Source: Obelidium mucronatum
Taxonomy: Eukaryota > Chytridiomycota > Chytridiomycetes > Chytridiales > Chytriomycetaceae
DNA: 64,000 bases
NCBI GenBank assembly: GCA_025765595.1
Contig: JAIVFH010000107.1
Location: 1 to 64,000, forward strand
Direction of reading: 5' to 3'
Shown here: positions 31,001 through 41,240 of the stretch, piece by piece
Numbering within the stretch: the first letter of the stretch is position 1
Layout: every line of letters begins with the position of its first letter
Notes under the pieces: generated by a model
Databases searched by the model: none
Told to the model about the DNA's origin: nothing
What the model saw: the letters and a program-made list of their open reading frames with translations, nothing else
Program-made: the position numbers and the translations under genes

Positions 31001-33946
31001 ATCCTGTAACGCCTTCACCCAAGCCGCCTTGGCCGTCACGGACTCTAGGGCTAACGTGAATTTGGCTGCATTCACGTGAACGACTTCAATCAAATGCAAC
31101 TCCTTCAAAAGCGCTGACGAATCCTTTTTGCCTGCAGCCGTCGTGGGCACTGCTGCAGGGGCAGCAGGAGCCGCCGGGCAATTGATGAGAATCATATCAA
31201 ATGGCACCATTGCCATCAACTTCAACTTGTCAGACGTGGAATCACTATTTGCACCACCACCGGCGCCGCTGCCACCACCACCACCACCACCACCAAGCGG
31301 CTTCGCTAGTATCAAAACATCATTGAATAAATACAACTCACACCGTTTCCGCTTCCCAATTCCTGCGCCTCCAACCCCCACAGCTGCACCACCACCGCCA
31401 CCAGCACCGCGCGTCACAACTTTCCCTACATAATCAAGCACCCCATACTTCCTCAAAACCCGCGACGGCATGACGATATTCGTCCGGATCGTAAGTCGGG
31501 ACTGCAGGTCCAACATTTTCTGCACGTTTTCAGCCTGTCGCGCGCCTTCATTCACGATTGTAACGACTGTTTCGATTTTCGAGAGCGCTGTGGTGAGTTG
31601 TGGGTAGTCGGGGTGGTATGTGGATGTATGGCGGATGGCTTCTCGGACGAGGAGTGGGTATTTACAGATTCTTTGGATTGGTTTGAGTCTTATTTGAAAA
31701 CGGGGGTGTTTGAGGGGGAAAGGATGGGAGCAGGGAAAATAAGAGAATAAATACTTGATGATGTGTGAAAGATTAAAATAAAAAAAAATTGATAATTTAC
31801 AGAAAGTTTGAGAGGTCTAGGTTCTTGCATTCAGGTAACAAGGAAATCGCATCCAAGAATTTCGCTACGGATTTGGTTTGACGGACTGTTTGAAGCTTCA
31901 TGAGGGCGTATGGATGGTTGCTGCAATACATTGTATACATTTTGAGGTAGTCGGTCTGAATATTCGATTACATAAGTTGAGTGAATGAAAGAAGGAAGTA
32001 GGGGCTTTGCATGCGGGACACCTCACCACTTTGATAAATATATCTCCAATCTGTTCGATAACTCCATTGGGATGCTGTGCTTGCCGTGCTTCCAAACGCT
32101 TCAAAAGCTCCTGTATACAAGTTTCCAAAAAAAAAAAAAAAAAGAATATTAGTCCACAATTTGAACTAAAAAAAAAAGAATAACAACCTAATAAAAAAAG
32201 TTACAAACCAAATTCACAGGCAAAATCGCTTCCAAATTCGAGAAAATAACCGACAAGTCTTTAGGCCGCAACACTTTCCCTGTTTGCAGCTTCTTCATGT
32301 ACACACCCAGAATAACATGCAAATCCGATACATAGTCCTTTTCAGTGCATATAATCTCGTAAATAACTTCCTGCCGTTTCCGTTCTGCCGCGCTGATTCC
32401 AAGCGCGTCGAGAGCTTCGGAACCGCCAGGAATACTGTCGATCCAGAGTTTCTTTGTGGTTGCAGGGGCGCCGAGGATTGCGATTAGTTTGTTGTTGGAC
32501 GTGGCGGTGGAAACTGATGATGAAGATGATGGTGGTGGTCCCTTGACTTTATCGATTAATGGAATTGTGGGAATTGCGGCTGTGCTTGCTGCGATGGGAT
32601 CTATTGAGACGCGTCGGTTATGGGGATCTTGTTTTACTCGTGGGGTGGTTGATGCTGCTGCTGATGATGGTGCTATTTTGGATGGAATTGAAATGAGGGC
32701 TGATATGTCGTGGGATGATTGATCTGGAATTGATGATGTTACGGTTTGTGTGGAGGGGTTCGTTGTTGATGCCGTTGATGATGACGGGGCTGAGGGAGTA
32801 GCATTGGGTGATATGATGCTGTTTATATCAGTGACTTCTGAATTCGATGGGGTGGATGATATTATTGTGTCTGCACTCGAGTCAGCAGTTGTTTGCATTG
32901 CAGTGTTGTTGGCGCCAAGTTTTCTGAGAATATTGAAGGATGAGGTTGATGGAGAGGAAGTAGATGACTTTCGCCGTCCAATGCTCATCCATGGCAGTTT
33001 AGAGGTTGGAGTTGAGGGTGCGTCTTCCAAAAAAACGAATGAACGTAATTCAGAATTATGTTAATGATTGAGTTTTTACTATCAAGAATACCTTTTGAAG
33101 CAGCAGCAATAGCTGCCTCGGCAGTAGCTTTTGCAACCAAATCCGTATACTTTGATCGATTCGAATCACAGCTTAATGGCATATCGTCCTCATCCATGTC
33201 TTCCTGCTCCTTTTTTACTGCCTGGTCTTCATTTTGATCTTCTTCCTCTTCTTCAATCAATAATTCCATGGATGCTATTGAGTCCCGACGCGTGTTTGTG
33301 GAATAGTTTGTTGATAACGAGTCGACGCTGTCGATCAAGTATGGTTTGATTGATCCTTGAACGGCTTTGAATCTTCCTGTTTTTTTGGTATTGTTTCATT
33401 GAGTGGTGCGACAAGGGGATAGAGATAGATGTTGGAGATTTTAAAAAGAAATGACACCGCTGAAGGCGGAGTGAAGGAAGGCGGTGTGAAGACAAAGAAT
33501 ATCGCCTTCGGCGCAAAACACCGCCTTCGGCGGTATAACCACCTTCGGCAATATAACCACAAACCAGCACTTTGAACATCCGCGGACGCAACCTCAACAG
33601 CCTCTTGAGGACTCAAAACGCGAACAAAAGAATCAGGAAACCATCCCCAAAGACCATTATTCTCTCCATACAACCAACCGGCCTGGCCGTCCGGATCCGA
33701 GCAAGATAAAGGCGGTATGATAATTAAATCGAGTTCTTCAAACGGCAATTCGTCATGTTGATGGGCGGGAAAGTCGTAGAGGGCTTGAGCATATCGGATG
33801 GGAGGTTGAGTGTGTTCTGAATCAGAGACAGTGAAAGAATGGTTGTGCGCGAGAGCTTTGAGGGATAATGACGGCTTAGGCGGCGGTGGTGGATGTTGAT
33901 GTTGTTCTGATTGTTGTTGTGGTTGGTGGTTGTGGTTGTTTGACAT
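28085..33946 (-). CDS. Rho guanine-nucleotide exchange factor with SH3, DH, PH and PX domains
   Basis: Large multi-exon gene. Exon 1 (33565-33946) has a His/Gln/Pro-rich start and an SH3 domain: AQALYDFPAHQHDELPFEE to GWFPDSFVRVLSP. After acidic and Ser/Thr-rich exons comes a Dbl-homology domain: EVIYEIICTEKDYVSDLHV, SNLEAILPVNL, LKPIQRICKYPLLVREAI. A PH-like segment with insertions follows (YGVLDYVGKVV, KRCELYLFNDVLILAKPL). A disordered Ser/Gln-rich stretch of about 700 residues leads to C-terminal exons that look like a PX domain: VYHTTEAYSIIHQTFDDFF, PEFPSQM, ending RSPYVMKFFRQDG. DH-PH activates Rho/Cdc42 GTPases; PX binds phosphoinositides. Likely a polarity factor at membranes. The exon structure between 31.5 and 33.4 kb is approximate. 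The 27-nt A run at 28768-28794 lies in an intron. Confidence 0.82.
33463..33556. repeat. Palindromic GAAGGCGG/CCGCCTTC cluster in a Rho GEF intron
   Basis: Five copies of a short GC-rich core within about 95 bp: two as GAAGGCGG, then three as CGCCTTCGG or ACCTTCGG. One (33523-33537) is a perfect hairpin, ACCGCC-TTC-GGCGGT. They lie in the first intron of the Rho GEF gene (33377-33564). Single AAGGCGGT cores also occur at about 33714 and 63346. Confidence 0.8.
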
Positions 33947-34270
33947 GTTTTGTGGAATCTTGAGATTTGATGCTTCTGGAACGCGTTGGTGGAGTCTGAT
34001 TTCAAACCCATTAATTCAAGTACTACGGAATCAATAAGTACTACGGAATCAACTGAAACCTCACTCACGTGAAGAACCTCACTCGCATTAAACGACCCCA
34101 GTTTCAAAACGCCGTCGACGAGACCGCACCGGCCTCAATGCGATTATGCGAAAGCGAAAGACCGAACGACGCACTTTTATTTTTATTCTCCGAACCACGT
34201 CTCGACACCGCTGTGGACACGCAACAATTTCCACCAAGCAACAATTTTTCGCGCATCGACAAAACAACAA
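33947..34270. promoter_or_regulatory. Divergent promoter region of Rho GEF and velvet genes
   Basis: 324 bp between the two divergent start codons. A small duplication reads AAGTACTACGGAATCAA at about 34017 and again at about 34034. No other motif can be defended. Confidence 0.45.
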
Positions 34271-35972
34271 ATGAACAAAATGGAAGACGACGACCGCACG
34301 GCGATCGACGGCCACGACAGCGACGACGGCGACCTCAACTTCAACGCCTTCCAGTTTGTCGGCGCCGTCGCCCCGGCCGCGCAGCCTGCGTCGAACCACG
34401 ACTCGGCGGCAAACACGCCTGCGGACAACAACAGCAACAACAGCAACAGCAACAACCCGAACCAGCTGATGCACCCGAAGGCACACACGCACAGGCTGGT
34501 CATCAGGCAGCAGCCGCTGCACTCGCGCATGTGCGGCTTTGGCGAGAAGGGTGGGGGGCTTTCTTTCCTGTTTTCTTCTTTCTTTCTTTCTTTCTTTTTG
34601 CTGGCTCTACTCGCGGCGAGGTGGGTGCGAAGGGTGCTTGGCGTCGTATCCGCTGGTTGCGCTGGGTGACGGCACTTTGGTTCAGAACGAGGGAATGGCG
34701 AGGGCAAAGAAAACAATTTTTGAAATTCACGTGACTTTTTCGGTTTTCGTGACACCCCACGCCCACAACATGGTAGCACAGTTGCTCCCACCCGTGTTTC
34801 TAACACATGTGTTTGTTTATTTTTATTAGTGGACAGAAGACCTGTTGACCCCCCACCCATCATCCAACTGGAGATTACGTCGTCTGGAAGTCCTGAGGAT
34901 GTGTACGTAAATTAATTTGTGTTTCTTGTTTTGTTTTCTAACAAAAGATGATATTATAGTGCTTATCTCTACAATCCTTACTACTTCATGTACGCTTCGC
35001 TGATTTCTCTCGACAGTGAAGAGGAAGTCCACATTTTGCATGACGGAAAGACCAGATCAACTACTGGTTCAATTGTCTCTTCCCTCTACCGTCTCAGAGA
35101 TTTAGACAACAAGGATGGTGCCTTTTTCGTTTTCCCTGATTTGAGTGTCAGAATGGAAGGAAGCTATCGATTGAAGGTGAAAACTTGTTGAAATTGCTTG
35201 GTCTCACTTTTTTTTTCTTTTACGCAGTTTTCTCTGTTTGAAATCATTAATACTGAAATGTATTATTGCACATCTATCATCTCCAATCCATTCAGTAAGT
35301 ATTTCGCCTTGACGGCATCATCCACCATCTTTCCGGACATACCATCTTATTTGTCAAATAGACGTCTATTCCGCCAAAAAGTTCCCTGGAATGGAAGAAT
35401 CCACCTTTTTATCCAAGGCATTTGCGGAGCAAGGGTTAAAGATCCGTATTCGCAAGGAGCTTCGTGTTCGTAAAGCTGTCAAGCGTGAATCTGGAGCAAA
35501 CATGATCCAAGTGGGTGACTTCGGGTCCGACCGCAAGAAGAGGGCCAACAAAGACAGTGATGATGAGGATGGCTCCGAAAACGCGTCTGATTCGAATGAA
35601 CACATCAACAAGGTTTGCTTCCGCCTTTTGCTTCAACAATTTAGCAAGCAACTAAAAGCCCTTGATTGTCCAGAAAGCTAAACCAGCAGGTCGACAAAAT
35701 TCGTCTGGGCCATCTAGCGCCCATCTTCAACCAACCTCGTCTTCTTCGCTTCCACAACCGAGACCTGCTCATGGCGCTTCTTTAACTCCGACGCCAGGCC
35801 AAGAGCAGCCGTCAAGTGCAGCTCAAGCCCACCAGCAGCAGCAACAGCAACAACATCAAGCTCAACAGCAGCAGCAACAACAACAACAACAACAAGCCCA
35901 ACAACAACAAGCCCAGCAAGCGCACCAGCAGCAGCAGCACCAACACCACCACCAACAACAGCAGCAGCAGCA

Positions 35973-36005
<33 letters not shown>

Positions 36006-37119
36006 ACAGGCCGCCCACCAACAACAACAGCAACAGCGCCCACCACAAGACGGAAGACCAATGCAGCCATACCCACCGCAGGCTCAAGCATATGGTCAGC
36101 ATCCGGGACAGCCGGGTCCTTATGGAGCCCCTGGTCCATATCCAGGCATGCCATATGGTTACCAAGCACGCCCAGAGTACGGAATGAGACCGCCAATGAT
36201 GGGTCCAAACGGACCAATGCCCCCACACGCTGTAATGGGTCCTAATGGTCCAGTTCCAGGCTATCCTCCCGCTCCAGGTGCTCCAGCGGTTCCAGGCGGA
36301 CCTGTTCCTCATGAGTATCCACCACATGGGTTTCCACCTTACGGATACTATGCACCTTATGGTCACCAGTACCCCCCAAGCCCTTACGGTTATCCTCCAC
36401 AAGGATACTACGGACCGCCACCATCATCTTACCCACCAGGAATTCCACCAAGAGGGTACCCTGCTCCAGGAGGACCAATGCCTGGTTACAATCCAGCGGT
36501 ACGTCCAGGATATCCAGCGGATCCAAACGCACCGCCTGCCGGATACTATGGTCCACCTCCTCCTCACATGCAACAACCTCCACCACAACATCCTCCGTCG
36601 CAACAGGGTGGTTTCCCAAACCCAGGAAGCAGACCAACACCGCCCCCACAACAACAGCAACAACAACAACAGCAGCAGCAACAACACCAACCAGGCCAAC
36701 CAATGCAACAACAACACGGGTACTATCCAGCACCGTATCCAGGCCAAGGACAACCACCACCAGGATCCGCTCCATACTATGGCCACCCCGCCGCCCATCA
36801 AGGCGGCCCTCCTCCACAGCAAATGCCATCCCCGCAACCACCACACCAACAAGTCACGGATGTTTCTCCTTCTCGTCCCCACTTTGAAGGAGCCCCGCCG
36901 CAGCAGTCGCCATCTGGTGGTGTAGGGTACCCGCAGCAACAGCAGCCGGGGATGCTTCCATCTCTCAACAGCGCGATAGAACATGCGCGGTTGGATGGGA
37001 GTCCAGGATTGAGGAATGCGGCTGCGGTGTTGCATGGAGCTCAACATCATCCGTCGCCATTAGGTGGTGGTGGTGCTGTAGATGGTGGTTCGGATTCTCC
37101 GATAAAGCAGCAAGAATAA
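34271..37119 (+). CDS. Velvet-domain transcription regulator with long Gln/Pro-rich tail
   Basis: Velvet proteins are fungal NF-kB-like DNA-binding regulators of development and secondary metabolism. The velvet domain is split over several exons: HTHRLVIRQQPLHSRMCGFG, then VDRRPVDPPPIIQLEIT, YLYNPYYFMYASLI, DGAFFVFPDLSVRMEGSYRL, FSLFEII, and KFPGMEESTFLSKAFAEQG with LKIRIRKELRVRK, a probable NLS-like basic patch. An acidic segment (DSDDEDGSEN) follows. The tail of ~450 residues has a poly-Gln tract and YGYPPQGYY-type Pro/Gly/Tyr repeats, a prion-like composition. The first intron (about 34552-34829) is long for this window. The 5' ~250 bp are GC-rich (70% in line 34321-34380). It is divergent from the Rho GEF gene. 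Confidence 0.9.
35830..36040 (+). repeat. CAA/CAG trinucleotide tract in the velvet gene
   Basis: Mixed CAA/CAG codons with a few His and Ala interruptions encode a long Gln run. A second, shorter tract lies at about 36648-36690. Both are within the coding region of the velvet gene. Confidence 0.9.
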
Positions 37120-37465
37120 AAGGGAGATGGTGATGTTTGGGACGCGTGATTCTTTGTTTGAGTTTTTTTTTGTTTTGTTTTGTTTTGAAGTTTTTGAAGT
37201 TTTTGGAAAATGACTGTATTATAATTATGTCTGCGAAGGAAAAATAAATAAAAAGAAATCATTTTTAAAAGAGATTAAGTCGATGAATACACATTGCCTG
37301 GTGGTCATGTAGAATCGCGATTATTCTATACATACAGGATCAAACTTTCAAATGACTTGTCAAAAAAGAAAAAAAAAAAATGCCTGAAATAAAAAATAAA
37401 TACGTATCGTTGATGCGTACGGAAACTTGTGGAATGTTTTGTGCATGCAGCCATAAGTTTGTATC
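37120..37465. other. Intergenic region downstream of velvet gene
   Basis: About 345 bp, T-rich then A-rich, with an AATAAATAAA element near 37243 that may be the velvet poly(A) signal. No gene is seen. Confidence 0.45.
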
Positions 37466-37657
37466 CTAAAAAAAATTATTGCGTTTCGGTCTCCAAACCA
37501 AAAAGTACCACAAAAGTCCGCAACGCAGCATAGAGAGAAGACAGACACCGCATAGTACGATATACCAGTACTTTTTGTATTCCAAAGAAGTTGCCCTTGA
37601 GACCGTGCGATGCTGATGAGGTTGTGGATCGAAAAACCTAACATTTTGACCCAACAC
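37466..37657 (-). CDS. Small single-pass membrane protein, 63 aa (candidate)
   Basis: Open frame from ATG 37657. A polar start (MLGQNVRFFDPQPHQHR) is followed by one hydrophobic helix, YIVLCGVCLLSMLRCGLLW, then a short basic tail RPKRNNFF. This arrangement is typical of small tail-anchored or single-pass proteins. No family is recognised and there is no intron to test it. It lies divergent from the gene starting at 37789. Confidence 0.35.
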   Translation of the reverse strand: MLGQNVRFFDPQPHQHRTVSRATSLEYKKYWYIVLCGVCLLSMLRCGLLWYFLVWRPKRNNFF

Positions 37658-37788
37658 TTAGGTTACCCTCCATCAAGGTTCAGACACCCAACCAACCAAA
37701 AGAACCAGCCCTAGGCAACTTGAATATAGTTGAAAGAAGATATTATTGCAGGAGACCAGTAGTATAGGGAAGAAAAAAAGTCTTGAAA

Positions 37789-38838
37789 ATGGATCTCGAA
37801 GCGGATATTACAACTTTAGACCCTTTCGAACGTTTAAGTAAGTTCCAAATCATGTTTCTTACATATGTTGAAGAACCAGAAACAAAGACAGGCAATTATG
37901 GGTTCATCTGACAACAAAAACTTTTTTTATCCTCACTTAACTAACACAAAATTTAAGATGCCCTGAACAAGGTTTTACACAAGTGTAACCCCAAACAGCG
38001 ATCTACGCATACAAGGGAAAAAATTGTTCTGTATTCATCAAACACCAGTAGTTTGTCACTCACATTGCAATACAATCAACAAAGTAACTCCATCGTGTTG
38101 ACGAATTCAAGTTCCCCATCATCATCATCACTGGTCACGAACAATAGCATTGATGCTATTACTACTACCACTGTCCATGAATCCACAAGTTTGGCAGCCC
38201 AATCGAATCCAATTACAACACCACCACCTCCCCCAACAACACCCGAAAATACAATCACAGAATCAAGCACAGCCATCCAAAAGTATTTCAAAACCAACAC
38301 AAAGTCGCCTTGGAAACGCCTCATCTACGCTGTCGCTGGGATCTTGTTTCTCCCTGAATCGCCACATCCTTGGGGTGGATCGAGAACGAAACCAGGGTAC
38401 TCAGAGTGTCAAGCAAAGACGGCGCAGGAACTGCTTTTGTATTTGTTGACGGGCGCTTATAAGAGCTATTGGGGGTGTCGTGGGAGTAAAGTCTTGGAAG
38501 TGTTGGGGGAGGCTTGTAATGTTGTTGTAGGGCTAGAAACGGGTGGGTACAGAGGCGTTGGTTGGGAGAAGGGTTTGGAAGTTGAAGGTGGGTACAACAA
38601 CTTGGGTGTTGAGGCTGCGAGCAGAGTGGCGGTTGGAAGGAATCGAAAGGGACAGGACTTGATGGATGAATTGTGTTTGAAGGGAATGAAAAAGTGTGGC
38701 GCGGTTGAGTGGTATGGAGCTGTTTATTTGCCTGTGGATGTTCGAAGTTGGTGGAGTGATTTTGGCAGCGGACGCGTGGAGAAGGTTGGTGAGGAGGAGG
38801 GATGCGGAAGTTCTCTTCACGCCGCGACGAGGAGGTAG
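37789..38838 (+). CDS. Uncharacterised protein, family member B
   Basis: Two exons. MDLEADITTLDPFERL ends in a GTAAGT donor, and the second exon starts after AAATTTAAG near 37960. A Ser/Thr/Pro-rich stretch precedes the domain shared with the gene at 4037-4825: RLIYAVAGILF, PWGGSRTKPGYSE, ELLLYLLTGAYKSYWGCRG, and DELCLKGMKKCGAVEWYGAV. Between the two conserved blocks this copy carries an extra ~40 residues that are Gly-rich.  I cannot name the domain. No signal peptide is seen; the stretch LIYAVAGILFL is only weakly hydrophobic. Location and role are unknown. Confidence 0.65.
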
Positions 38839-38948
38839 AAGAGAGAGCAGAACACTCGGCTAATCCCAGCTATATAAATAAAATAAATATGTAATAATAT
38901 TAGATAAAAGAAGAGAATTATTTTAACAATAAAAAAACAACAAAAACA

Positions 38949-40538
38949 ATGACAGAACCCGAAGCAGACAGTACTCTGGACAACAAGGACACAAACACAG
39001 ACCTGAATTCAATGTTTGAAAACGAACCCGAGCAAGTTATTTCAGAGACCAACAACAATAACGATGAAGAAGAAGACGATGAGAAAGATGAGCAGCGAAT
39101 TGAAGCACTCAAGAAACAGCAGCAGCAAAAAGCCGAAGCCGAACTGAAAGAAAAGGAAAAGAGCCTTGGCTTCACTGGACTCAAGTGCAGCTTTTGTGCC
39201 CGGGGCCACAATCTGGGCCAAGGTTAAAGGCTATCCATGGTGGCCTGGACGGGTGAGTTCCAATTCTTTGCGTCTTACAACTGCTTATGCTCAAATTAAC
39301 ACTCTTTTGTTTTTGAAATCTGAAAGATTGAAGACGAGCAGAACTTACCAGCCAATATCATCGACATCAAACCGCAGAAAACCACTCAGCCGTTTTCGCC
39401 GATTCTATTCTTTGGGACGAGAGACTAGTGCGTTTCACTTTGTTTTTTATTCTTTGCGCTTTCTATCCTGTTGGTGTATGTTGGGGATGGTGACGGGCTG
39501 AGATGTCGGGTGCAGGATGTCCAGACAATCGAGTTGCCGAATTCTCTAATTACATACCGAACGGGAAGGGAGAAAATTTCATCCCTTAGTTAACGCATAT
39601 TCGTTTATGAGCCTGCATTGAAGAGACGGACGAATATTCACCCTTTCTGACGCTAACGCATTTTTTTTTCACAGTGGTTGGATCTTTCACGACCAATTGA
39701 AACCATACGACGCACACAAGAATGAACTCAGCAACAAAAGTAAACAGGCCAGTTTCTTGAAGGCTGTTCGGGAATCATTGGATCCCAGCTGTTTAGATTC
39801 AACTCGAGCTGCCGCTACTGCTGCTGGACCCAAAAAATCAACTAAACGAAAGAATGAAGACGGCGAACCTGTGGAAGAAAAGAAAAAGAAAAAGACGACA
39901 ACTGCAGCGGCTGCTTCAAATGGGGAATCGGAGGCAAAGAAAGTAAAGAAGGAACCAGCTCCAAAGGTGAATCTGGATAATCACGTGCATATTACTATTC
40001 GTTTTCTGCAATCAAATATCTAACATCTGCGCTTTTCTAAAATCCGCTTTTGCGTTCTTCAGAAGCCCGCAGTAGAAATCAAGAAAGAAGAGCCAAGTAA
40101 TTAGACGCCTTTGTTTACTTGCTGTTAAGTAGATTTTGACACGTTGTTTTGGCATGAACAGAAACGCCCGAAGAGAGACTCAAGCGACTAAGGAGCAAAC
40201 TTCAGAACTTTCTACAAAACGAACACGATACAGTGAGAAGCATTTTTGGGATTATTGCTTGCTTCACTCACGATTCAACACGTAGGCTGAACACCACGCC
40301 AAAGCGGATAAGTACCTAAAGGAAGTCGAAGTATTTGAAGTGACTGTTGATCTATTATTGGTACGGGGAAAGGGGGTTTTCTTCAACTTTGTTTCTAATC
40401 GTTTCTCTATTTCAGAATACGAAAATCGGGAAAGTTATGCGCCGCATTTCTGAAATGCCCTTAGAAAACGACACACACAATATCATTGGCAGGTCGAAAC
40501 TGGTTGTCGACAAATGGAAGACTGTTGTGGATGCTTGA
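38949..40538 (+). CDS. PWWP-domain / TFIIS-N-like chromatin protein (LEDGF/HDGF-like)
   Basis: An acidic start of ~70 residues leads into a PWWP domain, GATIWAKVKGYPWWPGR, continued by IEDEQNLPANIIDIKP, FFGTRDY and GWIFHDQLKPY over following exons. A Lys-rich nuclear segment (KKSTKRKNEDG) is next. The end, EERLKRLRSKLQNFLQN to NTKIGKVMRRISEMP and SKLVVDKWKTVV, resembles the TFIIS-N/integrase-binding helical bundle of LEDGF. PWWP domains read H3K36 methylation on transcribed chromatin. One intron (about 39429-39674) is 246 nt. The acidic start and the PWWP block are in different frames, with one extra base near 39165-39175. The gene ends shortly before a duplicated AT-rich stretch. Confidence 0.82.
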
Positions 40539-40570
40539 TGGAATCATCGTCTTTTTGGAGTTAATTTAGT

Positions 40571-40687
40571 GTCGTTTGTAAACTGGACTTGAATCATCAA
40601 TTCGTTCTCTCCAAGAATAAACGATTGAATGAATAGTGTGTCGTTTTTAAACTGGACTTGAATTTAAAGAATAAACGATTGAATGAA
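40571..40687. repeat. Tandem duplication downstream of the PWWP gene
   Basis: Two adjacent units share GTCGTTT, AAACTGGACTTGAAT and AAGAATAAACGATTGAATGA; the first carries an extra ~18 bp. Both contain AATAAA, so the duplication may have doubled the gene's polyadenylation signal. Confidence 0.8.
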
Positions 40688-40823
40688 AAAAGATGCAACT
40701 ATTAGAGTTGCGGTATGTGACTTATGGAAGATCCAGTCTGCATTATTCTTTGACTTCTGGGTTAATCAGAGGGACAATAAGAGCTTGGGATGAGGTTGGA
40801 CTATACCTTCTACGCAGCCATCC

Positions 40824-40895
40824 GGTTTCTTAGTGTAGTGGTCATCACGTTCCCTTCACACGGGAGAGGTCACGAGTTCGATCCTCGTAGAAACC
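40824..40895 (+). tRNA. tRNA-Val (CAC), copy 4
   Basis: 72-nt cloverleaf on the plus strand, anticodon loop TTCACAC (CAC). It is identical to copies 2 and 3. It lies between the PWWP gene and the ZNFX1-like gene. Confidence 0.95.
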
Positions 40896-41240
40896 AAGCA
40901 TCTGTTTTGTCGAACTAGGGTTTTGTTGGGTTTTTGTGGCCCGATTGTCTTACATAGAAGCCAAAATTCCACACTTGATTCCACACATGCAAACCCCTGA
41001 TTAAGTTCCTCCACGAAACCAACACTTAAATGAGCAAGGAATATATATCAACTTTTTCGTTTCTTATAAAAAACTTTTTGTAAACAAAAGCGATAGCAGC
41101 ATCCACTCTTGAAGATTGATACCAATACAAGAAAGGAATTCAAACGATAACGGTAAGGATTGCATGCATGATGACTGTGATGGCAGTGACCTTACGTCCA
41201 CTCCACTCTGAAGCTGACACAAATAGGAAATAAACAAACA
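40896..41240. other. Upstream region of ZNFX1-like gene
   Basis: About 345 bp between tRNA-Val copy 4 and the ATG at 41241. AT-rich; no defined motif or ORF. Confidence 0.4.

Noticed and set aside
35714..36844. Several long ORFs on both strands in the velvet tail
   Set aside because: Shadows of the CAA/CAG and CCA-rich coding repeat; only the frame joined to the velvet domain makes sense.
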